Below are positions 15,053 to 24,094 of a stretch of 64,000 nt of DNA, piece after piece (position 1 is the stretch's first letter; the number at the start of each line of letters is the position of its first letter). The position numbers and the translations under genes are program-made. The stretch covers positions 116,494 to 180,493 of the forward strand of contig NZ_JASISO010000009.1 of NCBI RefSeq assembly GCF_030063135.1. Reading direction: 5' to 3'. This DNA comes from Streptomyces sp. G-G2 (GTDB lineage Bacteria > Actinomycetota > Actinomycetes > Streptomycetales > Streptomycetaceae). The notes under the pieces are model-generated. The model had not been told where the DNA came from. It ran no database searches and saw only the letters and a list, made by a program, of their open reading frames with translations.

Positions 15053-16591
15053 CTAGTGGTTCTCCGTGGGCCGCAGGTCGTGCGGGATCAGGGTCCACGT
15101 GGTGGCCGCAGCGACCACCGCCAGGCCTCCGGCCAGCAGGAACGCCGGGGTGATGGCCAGGGTGTAGGCGTGCGAGGCGGCCTCGATCAGGGTCTGGCCG
15201 AGGCTGCCGCCGAGGAGCTCCGCGGTGTGCGCGGCCTCTCCCACGGAGCCCCGTACGGCGCTCATCGTCGCGTCGTCCAGGTCCAGGGCCGGGAGGTTGC
15301 TCCGGTAGAGCGCGGCGGCGGTGGAGCCGAGGATGGCGACGCCCATCGCCGAGCCCAGTTCGTAGCAGGTCTCCTCGATGGCGGCCGCGCTGGAGACCTC
15401 GTCGGCGGGCGCGGTGGAGATCAGGGTCACCGAGGCGACCGTGGTGGCGAGGCCCGCGCCCAGGCCCATGACGGTCAGGGCCGCGGCGAAGGCGGGATAG
15501 CCGAGTTCGGTGAACCGCTGGAAGACCCAGGGCAGGGCCATGCCCGCGGCGAGGACCACCAGAGCGGCCCCGAGCACGTGCCGGATCGCGAACCGCTGCA
15601 TCAGGGCCGGGGCCACCATCGAGGCGCAGATCAGCGAGAGCGGCGCGGGCAGCAGGCGCAGGCCCGCCTCCAGCGGGGTGTAGCCCTGGCCGTACTGGAA
15701 CCACTGGGTGACCAGGAACAGGATCGCGCCCATGCCCACCATGGGCAGGAAGATCGCCGTGGCGGCCACACTGAAGGCCGGCTTGGCGAACAGCCGGACC
15801 TGGAGCAGGGGATCGTCCAGCCGCAGCTGGCGGCGTACGAAGACGGTCAGCAGTACGGCGGCCAGGGCGAGCAGCGCCCAGGGCAGCGGATCCGCGACGC
15901 CGCTCTTGCCGAGCTGCTTGATGCCGCCCGCGAGGGCCAGCATGCCGATGATCGACTGGCCGACGCCCCACCAGTCCCAGCGGCCGGTGGCGCGCGGCGA
16001 ACGGGATTCGGGGAGGTAGCGCAGTCCGGCCGCGACGATGACGGCGGTGACGGGGAGGTTGAGGAGGAAGGCGGAGTGCCAGCCGTAGTCCTGGACGAGC
16101 AGCCCGCCGACCACCGGGCCGAAGGCCATGCCACCGCCGAAGACGGCCGCCCAGACGGCGAGGGCGAAGGCGCGCTCCTTGGCGTCGGTGAAGACGCTGC
16201 GCAGGATGGACAGGGTGGAGGGCATGATCGCCGCGCCACCGACGCCGAGCAGCGCGCGGGCGGCGATGACGTGCCAGGCCTCGGTGGAGAAGACGGCGAT
16301 GAGCGAGGCGACCGCGAAGATGCCGAAGCCCGCCATCAGCAGCCGCTTGCGGCCCCAGCGGTCCCCCAGGGCGCCCGCCGTGACGAGCAGGCCGGACAGG
16401 GCGAGCGCGTAGACGTCGATGATCCACAGCTGCTGGACGGCGCCCGGCTGGAGGTCGCCGACGAGCGAGGGGAACGCCACGTTCAGGATGGTGGTGTCCA
16501 TCGAGATGAGCAGGAGACTGCCGGAGAGGATCGCGAGCACGATCCAGCGGCGCGGGTCCCGCGCGGGGGTGCGCATGGGGGTTCCGTTCAC
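15053..16591 (-). CDS. MFS transporter, DHA2 (EmrB/QacA) drug efflux type
   Basis: A 512-residue membrane protein with about 14 hydrophobic segments. The family motifs are readable: LISMDTTILNVAFPSL in segment 1 (motif D1), GALGDRWGRKRLLMAG (motif A) and ARALLGVGGAAIMPSTLSIL (motif B/C). It probably exports drugs or toxic metabolites by proton exchange. Start: GTG 16591; an ATG 15 bases further in is an alternative and no ribosome site decides. A TetR-type gene ends 30 bases upstream on the same strand, so the pair is likely one operon. Confidence 0.9.
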   Translation of the reverse strand: MNGTPMRTPARDPRRWIVLAILSGSLLLISMDTTILNVAFPSLVGDLQPGAVQQLWIIDVYALALSGLLVTAGALGDRWGRKRLLMAGFGIFAVASLIAVFSTEAWHVIAARALLGVGGAAIMPSTLSILRSVFTDAKERAFALAVWAAVFGGGMAFGPVVGGLLVQDYGWHSAFLLNLPVTAVIVAAGLRYLPESRSPRATGRWDWWGVGQSIIGMLALAGGIKQLGKSGVADPLPWALLALAAVLLTVFVRRQLRLDDPLLQVRLFAKPAFSVAATAIFLPMVGMGAILFLVTQWFQYGQGYTPLEAGLRLLPAPLSLICASMVAPALMQRFAIRHVLGAALVVLAAGMALPWVFQRFTELGYPAFAAALTVMGLGAGLATTVASVTLISTAPADEVSSAAAIEETCYELGSAMGVAILGSTAAALYRSNLPALDLDDATMSAVRGSVGEAAHTAELLGGSLGQTLIEAASHAYTLAITPAFLLAGGLAVVAAATTWTLIPHDLRPTENH

Positions 16592-16621
16592 GGTGGTGCG
16601 GGGGTGTGGGGCCTGCGGGGA

Positions 16622-17215
16622 TCAGCGCTGCGCGGCCGGGGGCCGGGTGCCGCCGAGGAAGGAGGCGAGGACCAGCCGGACGGTCTCGCGGGGCGCGAGG
16701 TGGCCGTCGCGGACGCCCTCGGCGGCGGCGTCGAGCAGGCCCCAGAGCGAGTACCAGATCCAGTACGGCGGCATGTCGGCGCGGATCCGGCCGAGCCGCT
16801 GGCCGTGCGCGAGGAAGACCAGCGCACGCTGGTCCTGGCACTCGATGCCCGCCCGGAACTCGGGGTCGGCGAGGACGGTCGTATCGCGCGAGGTGAAGCC
16901 GTATAGGTGCACGGCGGGCAGCAGGTCGGCGATCAGCCGCTCCAGCGCCGAGTCGAAGCCCTCGGTGTCCCCGGTGTCCCCGGTGGCCCGGGAGTCCGCG
17001 GCGCCTTCGGGCAGGTCGGCATGGGTCAGGCAGCCGTCGATCACCTGGATGGCCCGGACGGCGACGGCCTTGAGGAGTGCCTCGCGGGTCGCGTAGCGGC
17101 GGGTCAGGGTGGCGCGGCTGGTACCGATGCCCGCGGCGATGTGCGCCATCGAGGCACTGTGATCGCTCGCGAGAACGCGGGCCGCGCCGTCGAGCACTTC
17201 TTCGTCGTGCACCAT
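16622..17215 (-). CDS. TetR-family regulator of the adjacent MFS pump
   Basis: A 197-residue TetR-type protein. The helix-turn-helix lies at residues 5-55 (LASDHSASMAHIAAGIGTSR, then ATLTRRYATREALLKAVA). The C-terminal half is a ligand domain ending with ETVRLVLASFLGG. Start: ATG 17215 with AAGGAGG at 17227-17233, 11 bases away; a longer ATG at 17254 would put this ribosome site inside the gene. It precedes the MFS gene by 30 bases and presumably represses the pair. Confidence 0.87.
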   Translation of the reverse strand: MVHDEEVLDGAARVLASDHSASMAHIAAGIGTSRATLTRRYATREALLKAVAVRAIQVIDGCLTHADLPEGAADSRATGDTGDTEGFDSALERLIADLLPAVHLYGFTSRDTTVLADPEFRAGIECQDQRALVFLAHGQRLGRIRADMPPYWIWYSLWGLLDAAAEGVRDGHLAPRETVRLVLASFLGGTRPPAAQR

Positions 17216-17318
17216 GGCGGATTGAGCCTCCTTCGCCTCAAACGATACAAACATGTCTCACTTGAAGCAAATCTGCACCACCTGCACCCCCTGCGCCCCC
17301 GTGGGTGGCCCGGTCGGA

Positions 17319-17966
17319 TCAGTCCTCGAAGCCGAAGCGCCGGATGGTGTGCTGTTCCTGGGCCAGGCGGCGCAGGCTCAGCAGGACCGGTTCGAACAGC
17401 ACGGCCCCGGCGACCGCCATCTCCACCTGTTCCACCGGCGTGCCGAGCCGTTCCATCCGGTCCAGATCGTGGAGCGCGGTCTGCTCCATCTGTCGGGCGT
17501 ACGGGATGAGTTCGGCCGCGTCGAGCGGGTACCCCAGCCGGTGCAGCGAGGCCACCAGGGACACTAGTTCGCGGTAGACGGGCGAGCGTCCACTGATCTC
17601 GGCCGCGTGGTTCCAGCCGAGCCCGGCGAGCAGGCGGTCGACTTCCTCTCGGGCGGCGGCCGTCGCAGGGTCGTCCGGATCGGGCTCGGTGGCCCGTGGC
17701 AGGGTCCAGAGCGCGGCGCCGAGCCGGACGGCCCGGCCGAGCGAATCGTCGTCGACCTGGGTCAGTACCTCGCGCACGGTGGCGACCGGGATCCGGCCGA
17801 CCTGGATCATCGCCCGGACCAGCCGCAGCCGCCGCAGGTGCGACTCGTCGTACTCGGCCTGCGTGGCGTTGATCCGGCGACCCGGCGCCAACAGGCCTTC
17901 GCGCAGGTAGTACTTGATGGTGGCGAGCGAGACCTGGCTCCGCTCGCTCAGGTCCGCGAGACGCAT
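17319..17966 (-). CDS. MerR-family transcriptional regulator
   Basis: A 215-residue MerR-type protein. The winged helix is at residues 1-70: MRLADLSERSQVSLATIKYY, LREGLLAPGRRINATQAEYD, then HLRRLRLVRAMIQVGRIPVA. A helical effector domain follows. Start: ATG 17966 with AAAGGA about 7 bases upstream. It diverges from the DUF4188 gene, and the 95-bp gap between them holds a large inverted repeat made of two palindromes, so it probably controls both genes. Confidence 0.9.
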   Translation of the reverse strand: MRLADLSERSQVSLATIKYYLREGLLAPGRRINATQAEYDESHLRRLRLVRAMIQVGRIPVATVREVLTQVDDDSLGRAVRLGAALWTLPRATEPDPDDPATAAAREEVDRLLAGLGWNHAAEISGRSPVYRELVSLVASLHRLGYPLDAAELIPYARQMEQTALHDLDRMERLGTPVEQVEMAVAGAVLFEPVLLSLRRLAQEQHTIRRFGFED

Positions 17967-18005
17967 CCGCCGTCCTTTCCCGTGCCCTCTTGTGAGTCGT
18001 ATTGA

Positions 18006-18044
18006 ATAGTGCAACTATCCTATGGGGAAGGATAGTTGCACTAT
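18006..18044. promoter_or_regulatory. Double MerR-type operator
   Basis: 18006-18020 and 18030-18044 are perfect 15-bp inverted repeats with a 9-base spacer. Each arm is itself nearly palindromic (ATAGT-GCA-ACTAT and ATAGT-TGC-ACTAT), so there are two binding sites whose centres are 26 bp apart, in inverted orientation, between the divergent MerR and DUF4188 genes. The AT content stands out from the surroundings. Confidence 0.85.
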
Positions 18045-18061
18045 CCAGTAGGGAGGGTGGC

Positions 18062-18562
18062 ATGTTCGCCAAGCCGATTCCCGGCCGCACCACCGCCGCC
18101 GCCGAGGGGGAGGTCGTCGTCTTCCTCATCGGCATGCGGATCAATCATTTCCGGGCGCCGCGCCATTGGATGCCGGTGTTCACCGGAATGCTCCGGATGC
18201 TGCGCGAGCTGTCCGGAATCAAGGGCAGCGGGCTGATGGGCTACCAGCTGTTGAGCGGCTCGCCGCGCACGTACTACGTGGTCCAGTACTGGGAGTCCAA
18301 GGAGAAGCTGCTGGAGTACGCGGCCGCGCCCGACCGGCTGCACCACAAGGCGTGGGCGATGATCAACCGTTTCGAGCGTGGCACCCGCATGCACGTGGGG
18401 ATCTGGCACGAGACGTACGTCGTCCAGCCCGGCTCGTACGAGTCGATCTACGGGGACATGCCGCTGTACGGGTTGGCAGCCGCCACCGGGGTGCTGCCGG
18501 TCGAGCAGCGCGGGGTGACGGCGCGCGAACGCCTCGCCCGGGGGGCCGAGGCCGACGGCTGA
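18062..18562 (+). CDS. DUF4188 domain protein
   Basis: A 166-residue protein of the DUF4188 family, often labelled monooxygenase-like because of a dimeric alpha-beta-barrel fold. Landmarks: VVVFLIGMRINHFRAPRHWM near residue 20, GSGLMGYQLLSGSPRTYYVV and QYWESKEKLLEYAA. The substrate is unknown. Start: ATG 18062 after GGGAGGG at 18051. It diverges from the MerR gene and is its likely target. Confidence 0.85.
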   Translation: MFAKPIPGRTTAAAEGEVVVFLIGMRINHFRAPRHWMPVFTGMLRMLRELSGIKGSGLMGYQLLSGSPRTYYVVQYWESKEKLLEYAAAPDRLHHKAWAMINRFERGTRMHVGIWHETYVVQPGSYESIYGDMPLYGLAAATGVLPVEQRGVTARERLARGAEADG

Positions 18563-18589
18563 CGCCCCACAGCCCGCGCCCACCGGCAT

Positions 18590-18656
18590 CGGGGAGCGGA
18601 CGGCCCGCCGCGGGGGGACGGGCCGCCCGCCCCCCCCGTGCGCTGCCCGCTCCCCG
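18590..18656 (+). terminator. Large nested hairpin after the DUF4188 gene
   Basis: Outer arms CGGGGAGCGG (18590-18599) and CCGCTCCCCG (18647-18656) are perfectly complementary. An inner 7-bp stem (18601-18607/18619-18625) lies inside. It is downstream of DUF4188 and also 80 bases beyond the end of the convergent DUF6332 gene, so it may serve both. Confidence 0.65.
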
Positions 18657-18736
18657 GCACGCCGCGGCCGCCCCGCCCGTACGCCGACCGGGTCGGGCCG
18701 TGCGGGGCTCGACGGGGCCGAGCCGGGTCGGCGGCC

Positions 18737-18988
18737 TCAGCGGCCGTCGTGCTCCGGCCGTCGGGCGAACCGCCACAGCAGGTGGGTCACGCGGAGCAGG
18801 AACACCACGGCCGCGAGCACCCCGCCCGCCACCTTGAGCGCCCGGGTCACCGCGTCGGGCAGTGTGAAGGCCAGCGCGGGCCCCGCGACCGCTCCGAACG
18901 CGAGGGCGGCGGCGAGGCTCGCGCTGACGAACGCGTAGCCGATCTCGATGGTGATCGCATCCCGGTCCGCCTGTGTGCGTCGCTCCAT
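18737..18988 (-). CDS. Small two-helix membrane protein (DUF6332)
   Basis: An 83-residue protein that begins MERRTQADRDAITIEIGYAF, a start I recognise from DUF6332 proteins of streptomycetes. Two hydrophobic segments are seen: about residues 20-45 and 55-68 (VAGGVLAAVVFLLRV). The C-terminus is basic. The function is unknown. No clear ribosome site lies ahead of the ATG at 18988. It stands alone between convergent and tandem neighbours. Confidence 0.75.
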   Translation of the reverse strand: MERRTQADRDAITIEIGYAFVSASLAAALAFGAVAGPALAFTLPDAVTRALKVAGGVLAAVVFLLRVTHLLWRFARRPEHDGR

Positions 18989-19076
18989 GCGGGCAGTGTC
19001 ACAGCGTGCCCGGACGGCGACAACCCCGCCTCGCGCGGCCCGAGTTGCCGTGCGGGGAAGGCGGCTACTCGGGTCC

Positions 19077-19817
19077 TCAGATCCCGGCGCTCTCGCGCCA
19101 CAGCCGGGCGAGCGACGCGTCGCCGCTCACCCCGGGACCGTCCAGCGGCGCGCGGTTCCACAGCGCCGTGTACAGCCACGCGGCCTCGCCCGTCACCTCG
19201 CAGTCCGCCGGGCCCGCCTCGCCCCGTTCCGTCCGGGCGGGCTCCTGCGACAGGTGTACGGTCCACACCTCGGCCGTGTCGGAGGTCCGCAGCCGCAGCA
19301 CCCGCGGCTCCGGGGTCCGTACCCGGCTGCGCGGCCGGGCGTGGAACCCGGTCAGTACCTCGTCCACCCCGTCGGCCGCGAACCGCGCCTCCAGCGAGGT
19401 GAGTTCGATGCCGAGCGCGGCCTCCGCGTCCATCCGGTGCACCGAGGTCTCGTGCGCCTGGCGGCGCGCCCAGAAGGCCAGGGGCGACGGCGGATCCGTC
19501 GGCAGGAAGGTCCAGCACCGGACGTCGGCCGGGGCCTCGGCCAGGGTCCGCACCAGCGCCGCGTGCCCCTCGCGGAACCAGGACACGAGCGGGGCGCCGG
19601 TCAGCTCCGGCTCCTCGGGGAACCCCACGGGCTCGGTCAGGCCGCCCGCGACGTACCCGGCGGCCCAGCGGTGGACCGTTCCCGTGTGCCGCAGCAGGTC
19701 GGCCACGCGCCACTCGGGACAGGTCGGCACCGGGGCGTCCGGGCCCGCCCGGTCGGCCGCGTCGGCCAGCAACTGCCCGTCTCGTTCAAGTGTCTTCAGG
19801 TGCTCGATGATCTCCAT
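19077..19817 (-). CDS. Maleylpyruvate isomerase family mycothiol-dependent enzyme
   Basis: A 246-residue protein of the DinB-like, mycothiol-dependent maleylpyruvate isomerase group (TIGR03083 type). The N-terminal helical bundle shows VPTCPEWRVADLLRHTGTVH, with the conserved WxxxDLxxH near residue 40, and RQAHETSVHRMDAE near residue 122, supplying the metal-binding His residues. A C-terminal domain follows. It probably acts on a mycothiol conjugate. Start: ATG 19817, 36 bases from the divergent AlkB-type gene, so they share a short promoter region. Confidence 0.85.
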   Translation of the reverse strand: MEIIEHLKTLERDGQLLADAADRAGPDAPVPTCPEWRVADLLRHTGTVHRWAAGYVAGGLTEPVGFPEEPELTGAPLVSWFREGHAALVRTLAEAPADVRCWTFLPTDPPSPLAFWARRQAHETSVHRMDAEAALGIELTSLEARFAADGVDEVLTGFHARPRSRVRTPEPRVLRLRTSDTAEVWTVHLSQEPARTERGEAGPADCEVTGEAAWLYTALWNRAPLDGPGVSGDASLARLWRESAGI

Positions 19818-19853
19818 GCGGCGAGTGTGCCACCGGAGTCCGACAATGGGGGG

Positions 19854-20621
19854 ATGGAGCGGCCACCCCTCATCCCGCCGGAACTCTTCCCGCGCGAGCG
19901 GACCGAGATCGCCCCGGGCGCGGTCCACGTGCCCGACTGGCTCGGCCCCGACCGCCAGCGCGCGCTGCTGGCCGCCTGCCGCGTCTGGGCGCGGCCGCCC
20001 GCCGGGCTGCGCACGGTACGGACCCCCGGCGGCGGGACGATGACCGCACGCCAGGTCTGCCTCGGGCTGCACTGGTACCCGTACGGCTACGCCCGTACCG
20101 CCGTGGACGGTGACGGGGCGCCCGTGAAGCCCATGCCCACCCTGCTCGCCGAGCTGGCCCGGGAAGCCGTGGCCGCGGCCGGGGCGGGCGGGGCCGCGGG
20201 CTGGGCGGGGGAGGGGATGCCGGGTGAGGGGACGGCGGCCGAGCGGACGGCGGCCGAGCGGGCCGGGGGCGCGGGGGCGGCGGAGGCCGCGTGGGTGGCG
20301 GAGCCGTACGACATCGCGCTGATCAACTTCTACGACGGCGACGCCCGCATGGGCATGCACCGCGACGCCGAGGAGCGCTCCACGGCCCCGGTCGTCTCCC
20401 TCAGCCTCGGGGACAGCTGCGTCTTCCGCTTCGGCAACACCGTCTCGCGCGGGCGCCCGTACCGGGACGTCGAGCTGCGCAGCGGCGATCTGTTCGTCTT
20501 CGGCGGTCCGGCCCGAAGGGCCTATCACGCGGTGCCCAAGGTCCTGCCGGGGACCGGCCCGCCCGCGCTGGGCCTGACCGGGCGGCTGAACATCACCCTC
20601 CGGGTCGGCGGGCTCGGCTGA
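19854..20621 (+). CDS. AlkB-like 2-oxoglutarate/Fe(II) dioxygenase
   Basis: A 255-residue protein of the AlkB family, which repairs alkylated DNA or RNA bases by oxidative demethylation. The substrate-binding block LGLHWYPYGYAR, the iron ligands MHRDAEE (HxD) and RAYHAVPKV (distal His), and the 2-oxoglutarate-binding RLNITLRVGG are all present. About 35 Ala/Gly/Glu-rich residues are inserted near residue 105-140, probably a disordered loop. Start: ATG 19854. It diverges from the maleylpyruvate isomerase-type gene. Confidence 0.87.
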   Translation: MERPPLIPPELFPRERTEIAPGAVHVPDWLGPDRQRALLAACRVWARPPAGLRTVRTPGGGTMTARQVCLGLHWYPYGYARTAVDGDGAPVKPMPTLLAELAREAVAAAGAGGAAGWAGEGMPGEGTAAERTAAERAGGAGAAEAAWVAEPYDIALINFYDGDARMGMHRDAEERSTAPVVSLSLGDSCVFRFGNTVSRGRPYRDVELRSGDLFVFGGPARRAYHAVPKVLPGTGPPALGLTGRLNITLRVGGLG

Positions 20622-20664
20622 GCGGCGGCGCCCGCGGCCTGCCGATCATGCGAGGATCGCTGTC

Positions 20665-21903
20665 ATGAACGGCAACACCGGGGATGTGACCACGGCGTCC
20701 ACGCGGACCAAGCTGGAACGGGGCCGGGGCGCGCTCGGCCCGGCGCTGGAACTGGTGCACACGGGCCGGGCCCCGACCCGCGCGGTCCTCACGGCCGAAC
20801 TGGGCGTGACCCGCGCCACCGCCGGGGCCGTCGCCGCCGAACTGGAGGCGCTCGGCCTGATCCGCGTCGACTCCAGCCCCGGCGGCGCGGGCGGCACGCA
20901 GGGCCGCCCCTCGCACCGGCTGTCGGTGGACGAGAACGGGCCCGTGGTGCTCGCCGCCCAGGTCCACCCGGACGGGTTCCGGGCCGCGCTGGTCGGCCTC
21001 GGCGGCCGCATCGTGGCCACCGCACCCGGTCAGGTGAGGGTCTCCGCGGATCCGGCCCAGGTCCTCGGCGCGGTCGTCGCCTCGGGCGCCGCGCTGCTCG
21101 CGAAGAGCGGCCGACGCTGCGTGGGCGCGGGCCTCGCCGTGCCGTCGGCGGTCGCGGAGCCGGAGGGTACGGCGCTCAACCCGCTGCACCTGGCCTGGCC
21201 CGCCGGTTCGCCGGTGCGGTCCATCTTCGCGCAGTGCGTCCGGGCCGCCGGGATCGAGGGCCCCGCCCTGACCGGCAACGACATCAACCTCGCCGCCCTC
21301 GCCGAACACCGTCACGGCGCCGGGCGCAGCGCCCAGCACCTGCTCTGCGTGGCCACCGGCCACCGCGGCGTCGGCGGGGCGCTGGTCCTGGACGGCCGTC
21401 TGCACAGCGGGAGTTCGGGCCTGGCCCTGGAGGTGGGCCACCTCACCGTCAACCCGGAGGGCAGGCCCTGCCACTGCGGCAGCCGCGGCTGCCTGGACGT
21501 GGAGGCGGACCCGTTGGCCTTCCTGACGGCGGCGGGCCGCACCCCGGGCCCCGAGGTCTCGCTGCTCCAGCAGGCCCGTGACCTGCTGCGCGCGGAGTAC
21601 GCCGACCCGTCCGTACGGGCGGCCACCGAGGAGCTCATCGACCGGCTCGGGCTCGGGCTCGCCGGACTGGTGAACATCCTGAACCCGGACCGGATCATCC
21701 TGGGCGGCCTGCACCGCGAGCTGCTCCGCGCCGACCCGGAGCGGCTGCGCGCGGTGGTCGCGGACCGCAGCCTGTGGGGCCGCAGCGGGGGCGTTCCGAT
21801 CCTGCCGTGCACCCTGGACCACAACAGTCTGGTGGGCGCGGCCGAGCTGGCCTGGCAGCCCGTACTGGACGACCCGCTCGGGGCGCTGGGGGCGGCGGTC
21901 TGA
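20665..21903 (+). CDS. ROK-family protein (regulator/sugar kinase type)
   Basis: A 412-residue ROK protein. The N-terminal 80 residues hold a winged helix (TRAVLTAELGVTRATAGAVA), so it is of the NagC/Mlc-like regulator type. The ROK part shows the zinc motif CHCGSRGC near residue 270, preceded by EVGHLTVNPEGRP, and the C-terminal LVNILNPDRIILGG. It most likely senses a sugar. Start: ATG 20665. No sugar-uptake genes are adjacent. It converges on the ATP-binding protein gene. Confidence 0.9.
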   Translation: MNGNTGDVTTASTRTKLERGRGALGPALELVHTGRAPTRAVLTAELGVTRATAGAVAAELEALGLIRVDSSPGGAGGTQGRPSHRLSVDENGPVVLAAQVHPDGFRAALVGLGGRIVATAPGQVRVSADPAQVLGAVVASGAALLAKSGRRCVGAGLAVPSAVAEPEGTALNPLHLAWPAGSPVRSIFAQCVRAAGIEGPALTGNDINLAALAEHRHGAGRSAQHLLCVATGHRGVGGALVLDGRLHSGSSGLALEVGHLTVNPEGRPCHCGSRGCLDVEADPLAFLTAAGRTPGPEVSLLQQARDLLRAEYADPSVRAATEELIDRLGLGLAGLVNILNPDRIILGGLHRELLRADPERLRAVVADRSLWGRSGGVPILPCTLDHNSLVGAAELAWQPVLDDPLGALGAAV

Positions 21904-21939
21904 CCCGGCCGCCGGGCCCGCGGCATCCTCGGCGTCCGG

Positions 21940-22560
21940 TCACCCCGGTACGGGCCCCAGGGCGCCCACGGCCGCGGCGCCCACCGCGGGCTCCGGCGCG
22001 GCTTCCGGCGCCTCGTCCGGCGCCCGCACCCGGACCGTGCACGTCACCAGCGGGGAGGCCGCGGCGGGGTCCGGGGCGAGGGTCGTGGCCAGGGCCGCGG
22101 TCAGGGCCTGAGCGGGGGCGGCGGCGACGGCCGGATCAGGGGCCGGGGCGAAGGTCGGCGCCGGAGCGGCGCGGAGCGAGAACCACACCACCTTGCCGGG
22201 GCGGTCCGGCTCCGGGCGGGCGCCCCAGGACTCGCTGACCGCCTCGATGAGCGCGAGCCCGCGCCCGCAGGTGTCCAGCTGGTCCGCCGCGCGGGCCACC
22301 GGCAGGGTGGGATCATTGTCGTGGACCGACACGGTGAGCCGTCCGAGCCGCAGCTCGATCTCGACCCGGCAGGCCTTGTCGGGCCGCGCGTGGCGGTGGA
22401 CGTTGCTCAGCAGCTCCGTCACGCCGAGCGCGGCCCGGTCTATGAGCGGATCGAGCTGCCAGTGGCGCAGTTGTGCTGAAACGATTCTTCGGACCTGGCC
22501 TATCCGAGGCGGCAGGGCCTGTAGTGCGACGACGCAGTGCCTGCGTGGATGACTGATCAC
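21940..22560 (-). CDS. RsbW-like ATP-binding protein (HATPase domain)
   Basis: A 206-residue protein. Residues 10-135 form a GHKL-type ATPase domain as in anti-sigma factor kinases: the N box ELLSNVHRHARPDKA near residue 50, DNDP (G1) near 82, and CGRGLALIEAVSESWG (G2) near 98. The last 70 residues are an Ala/Pro-rich tail of no known fold. Such proteins are abundant in Streptomyces and may bind sigma or anti-sigma partners. Start: GTG 22560 with GGGGAG about 8 bases upstream. It diverges from the Cds1-like gene. Confidence 0.85.
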   Translation of the reverse strand: MISHPRRHCVVALQALPPRIGQVRRIVSAQLRHWQLDPLIDRAALGVTELLSNVHRHARPDKACRVEIELRLGRLTVSVHDNDPTLPVARAADQLDTCGRGLALIEAVSESWGARPEPDRPGKVVWFSLRAAPAPTFAPAPDPAVAAAPAQALTAALATTLAPDPAAASPLVTCTVRVRAPDEAPEAAPEPAVGAAAVGALGPVPG

Positions 22561-22770
22561 GGCTGCGACTCCCCGACATAAGTGTTACGGGTGCTGCACC
22601 CTCTGTGACGCCCCACCAGAGTCACCCACGGTGCGCCGCCGTGCAACCGAAGGCGACGAAATGGCGGCCCAAAAGGCATCTGCATGGAACCCCAAAGTGA
22701 CTGTTTGTGCAGGTGAGGGGGGTACATTGCGAAAGCAGGGGGGCCGCGGAACGACTGAGGAGCAAGGCGC

Positions 22771-23916
22771 ATGAGCACCACCGGTACGACGGGCACCACC
22801 GGTACGACGGCCACCACCGTCGACGTCGACCGAAGCGACGCCGACTACCGGGCCTGGCTGAAGGAAGCGGTCCGCAAGGTCCAGGCGGACGCCAACCGTT
22901 CCGCCGACACGCATCTGCTGCGGTTCCCGCTGCCCGAGGAGTGGGGCATCGACCTCTACCTCAAGGACGAGTCGACCCACCCGACGGGCTCCCTCAAGCA
23001 CCGGCTCGCCCGCTCGCTGTTCCTGTACGCCCTCTGCAATGGCTGGATCCGGCCCGGCCGCCCGGTGATCGAGGCCTCTTCCGGGTCCACCGCCGTCTCG
23101 GAGGCGTACTTCGCCAAGCTGATCGGCGTCCCGTTCATCGCCGTGATGCCGCGCACGACCAGCCCGGAGAAGTGCCGCCTGATCGAATTCCACGGCGGGG
23201 AATGCCACTTCGTCGACGACTCGATGAAGATGTACGCGGAGTCGGCGGACCTGGCGGCCCGGACCGGCGGCCACTACATGGACCAGTTCACCTACGCCGA
23301 GCGCGCCACCGACTGGCGGGGCAACAACAACATCGCGGAATCGATCTACCAGCAGCTGCGTCTGGAGCGGTACCCCGAGCCCACCTGGATCGTCGCCACC
23401 GCGGGCACCGGCGGCACCTCGGCGACCATCGCCCGCTACGTGCACTACATGCAGCACGACACCCGCATCTGCGTCCCGGACCCGGAGAACTCCTGTTTCT
23501 TCGACGGCTGGACCCGCCACGACCCGGAGGCGAGCAGCGACTGCGGCTCGCGCATCGAGGGCATCGGGCGCCCCCGGATGGAGCCGAGCTTCGTGCCCGG
23601 TGCGATCGACCGGATGATGAAGGTCCCGGACGCGGCGAGCGTCGCGGCCTGCCGCGCGCTGGAGCGGGCGATCGGCCGCAAGGCGGGCGGCTCGACCGGT
23701 ACCGGCCTGTGGAGCGCCCTGAAGATCGTCGCGGAGATGGTGGCGGAGGGCCGCACGGGCAGTGTCGTCACCCTGCTGTGCGACCCGGGCGACCGCTACC
23801 TCGACAAGTACTACTCGGACGAGTGGGTGGACGCGCAGGGCCTGGTCCTCGCCCCGTACGCGGAGACGATCGACACCCTGCTGGCCTCGGGCAGCTGGCA
23901 CGAACCCGGGGCCTGA
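22771..23916 (+). CDS. PLP-dependent cysteine synthase-family enzyme (Cds1-like desulfhydrase)
   Basis: A 381-residue fold-type II PLP enzyme. The PLP lysine lies in [11 protein letters not shown] near residue 75, the phosphate loop is [13 protein letters not shown] near residue 210, and [20 protein letters not shown] is the asparagine-loop equivalent with Gly-Ser-Thr. The long form with [14 protein letters not shown] and [11 protein letters not shown] resembles the L-cysteine desulfhydrase Cds1 of mycobacteria, which releases sulfide. The N-terminus has a TGTTGTTGTT repeat. Start: ATG 22771 with GAGGAG at 22758. Confidence 0.87.
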   Translation: MSTTGTTGTTGTTATTVDVDRSDADYRAWLKEAVRKVQADANRSADTHLLRFPLPEEWGIDLYLKDESTHPTGSLKHRLARSLFLYALCNGWIRPGRPVIEASSGSTAVSEAYFAKLIGVPFIAVMPRTTSPEKCRLIEFHGGECHFVDDSMKMYAESADLAARTGGHYMDQFTYAERATDWRGNNNIAESIYQQLRLERYPEPTWIVATAGTGGTSATIARYVHYMQHDTRICVPDPENSCFFDGWTRHDPEASSDCGSRIEGIGRPRMEPSFVPGAIDRMMKVPDAASVAACRALERAIGRKAGGSTGTGLWSALKIVAEMVAEGRTGSVVTLLCDPGDRYLDKYYSDEWVDAQGLVLAPYAETIDTLLASGSWHEPGA

Positions 23917-23976
23917 CCGTGCCACCACCCTGACGAACGGACCCTGGGCGGGCCCGGGACAGCCCTTAGGCTGTGG

Positions 23977-24008
23977 GCGGACGCTCCGGAGCGCGCGGAC
24001 GCTCCGGA
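23977..24008. repeat. 14-bp direct repeat with central palindrome
   Basis: GCGGACGCTCCGGA occurs at 23977-23990 and 23995-24008. Between and within them CGCTCCGGAGCG (23982-23993) is a perfect 12-bp palindrome. It lies about 90 bases upstream of the broken membrane protein gene and could be an operator or a simple duplication. Confidence 0.5.
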
Positions 24009-24094
24009 CGCGTGATCGGCGGCGAGCCTGTGGGGGGATCCATGCCGGGCAAGGACGAGGGCGGGGCGTACGGGCCGGAGACCGACTCCGTGGG

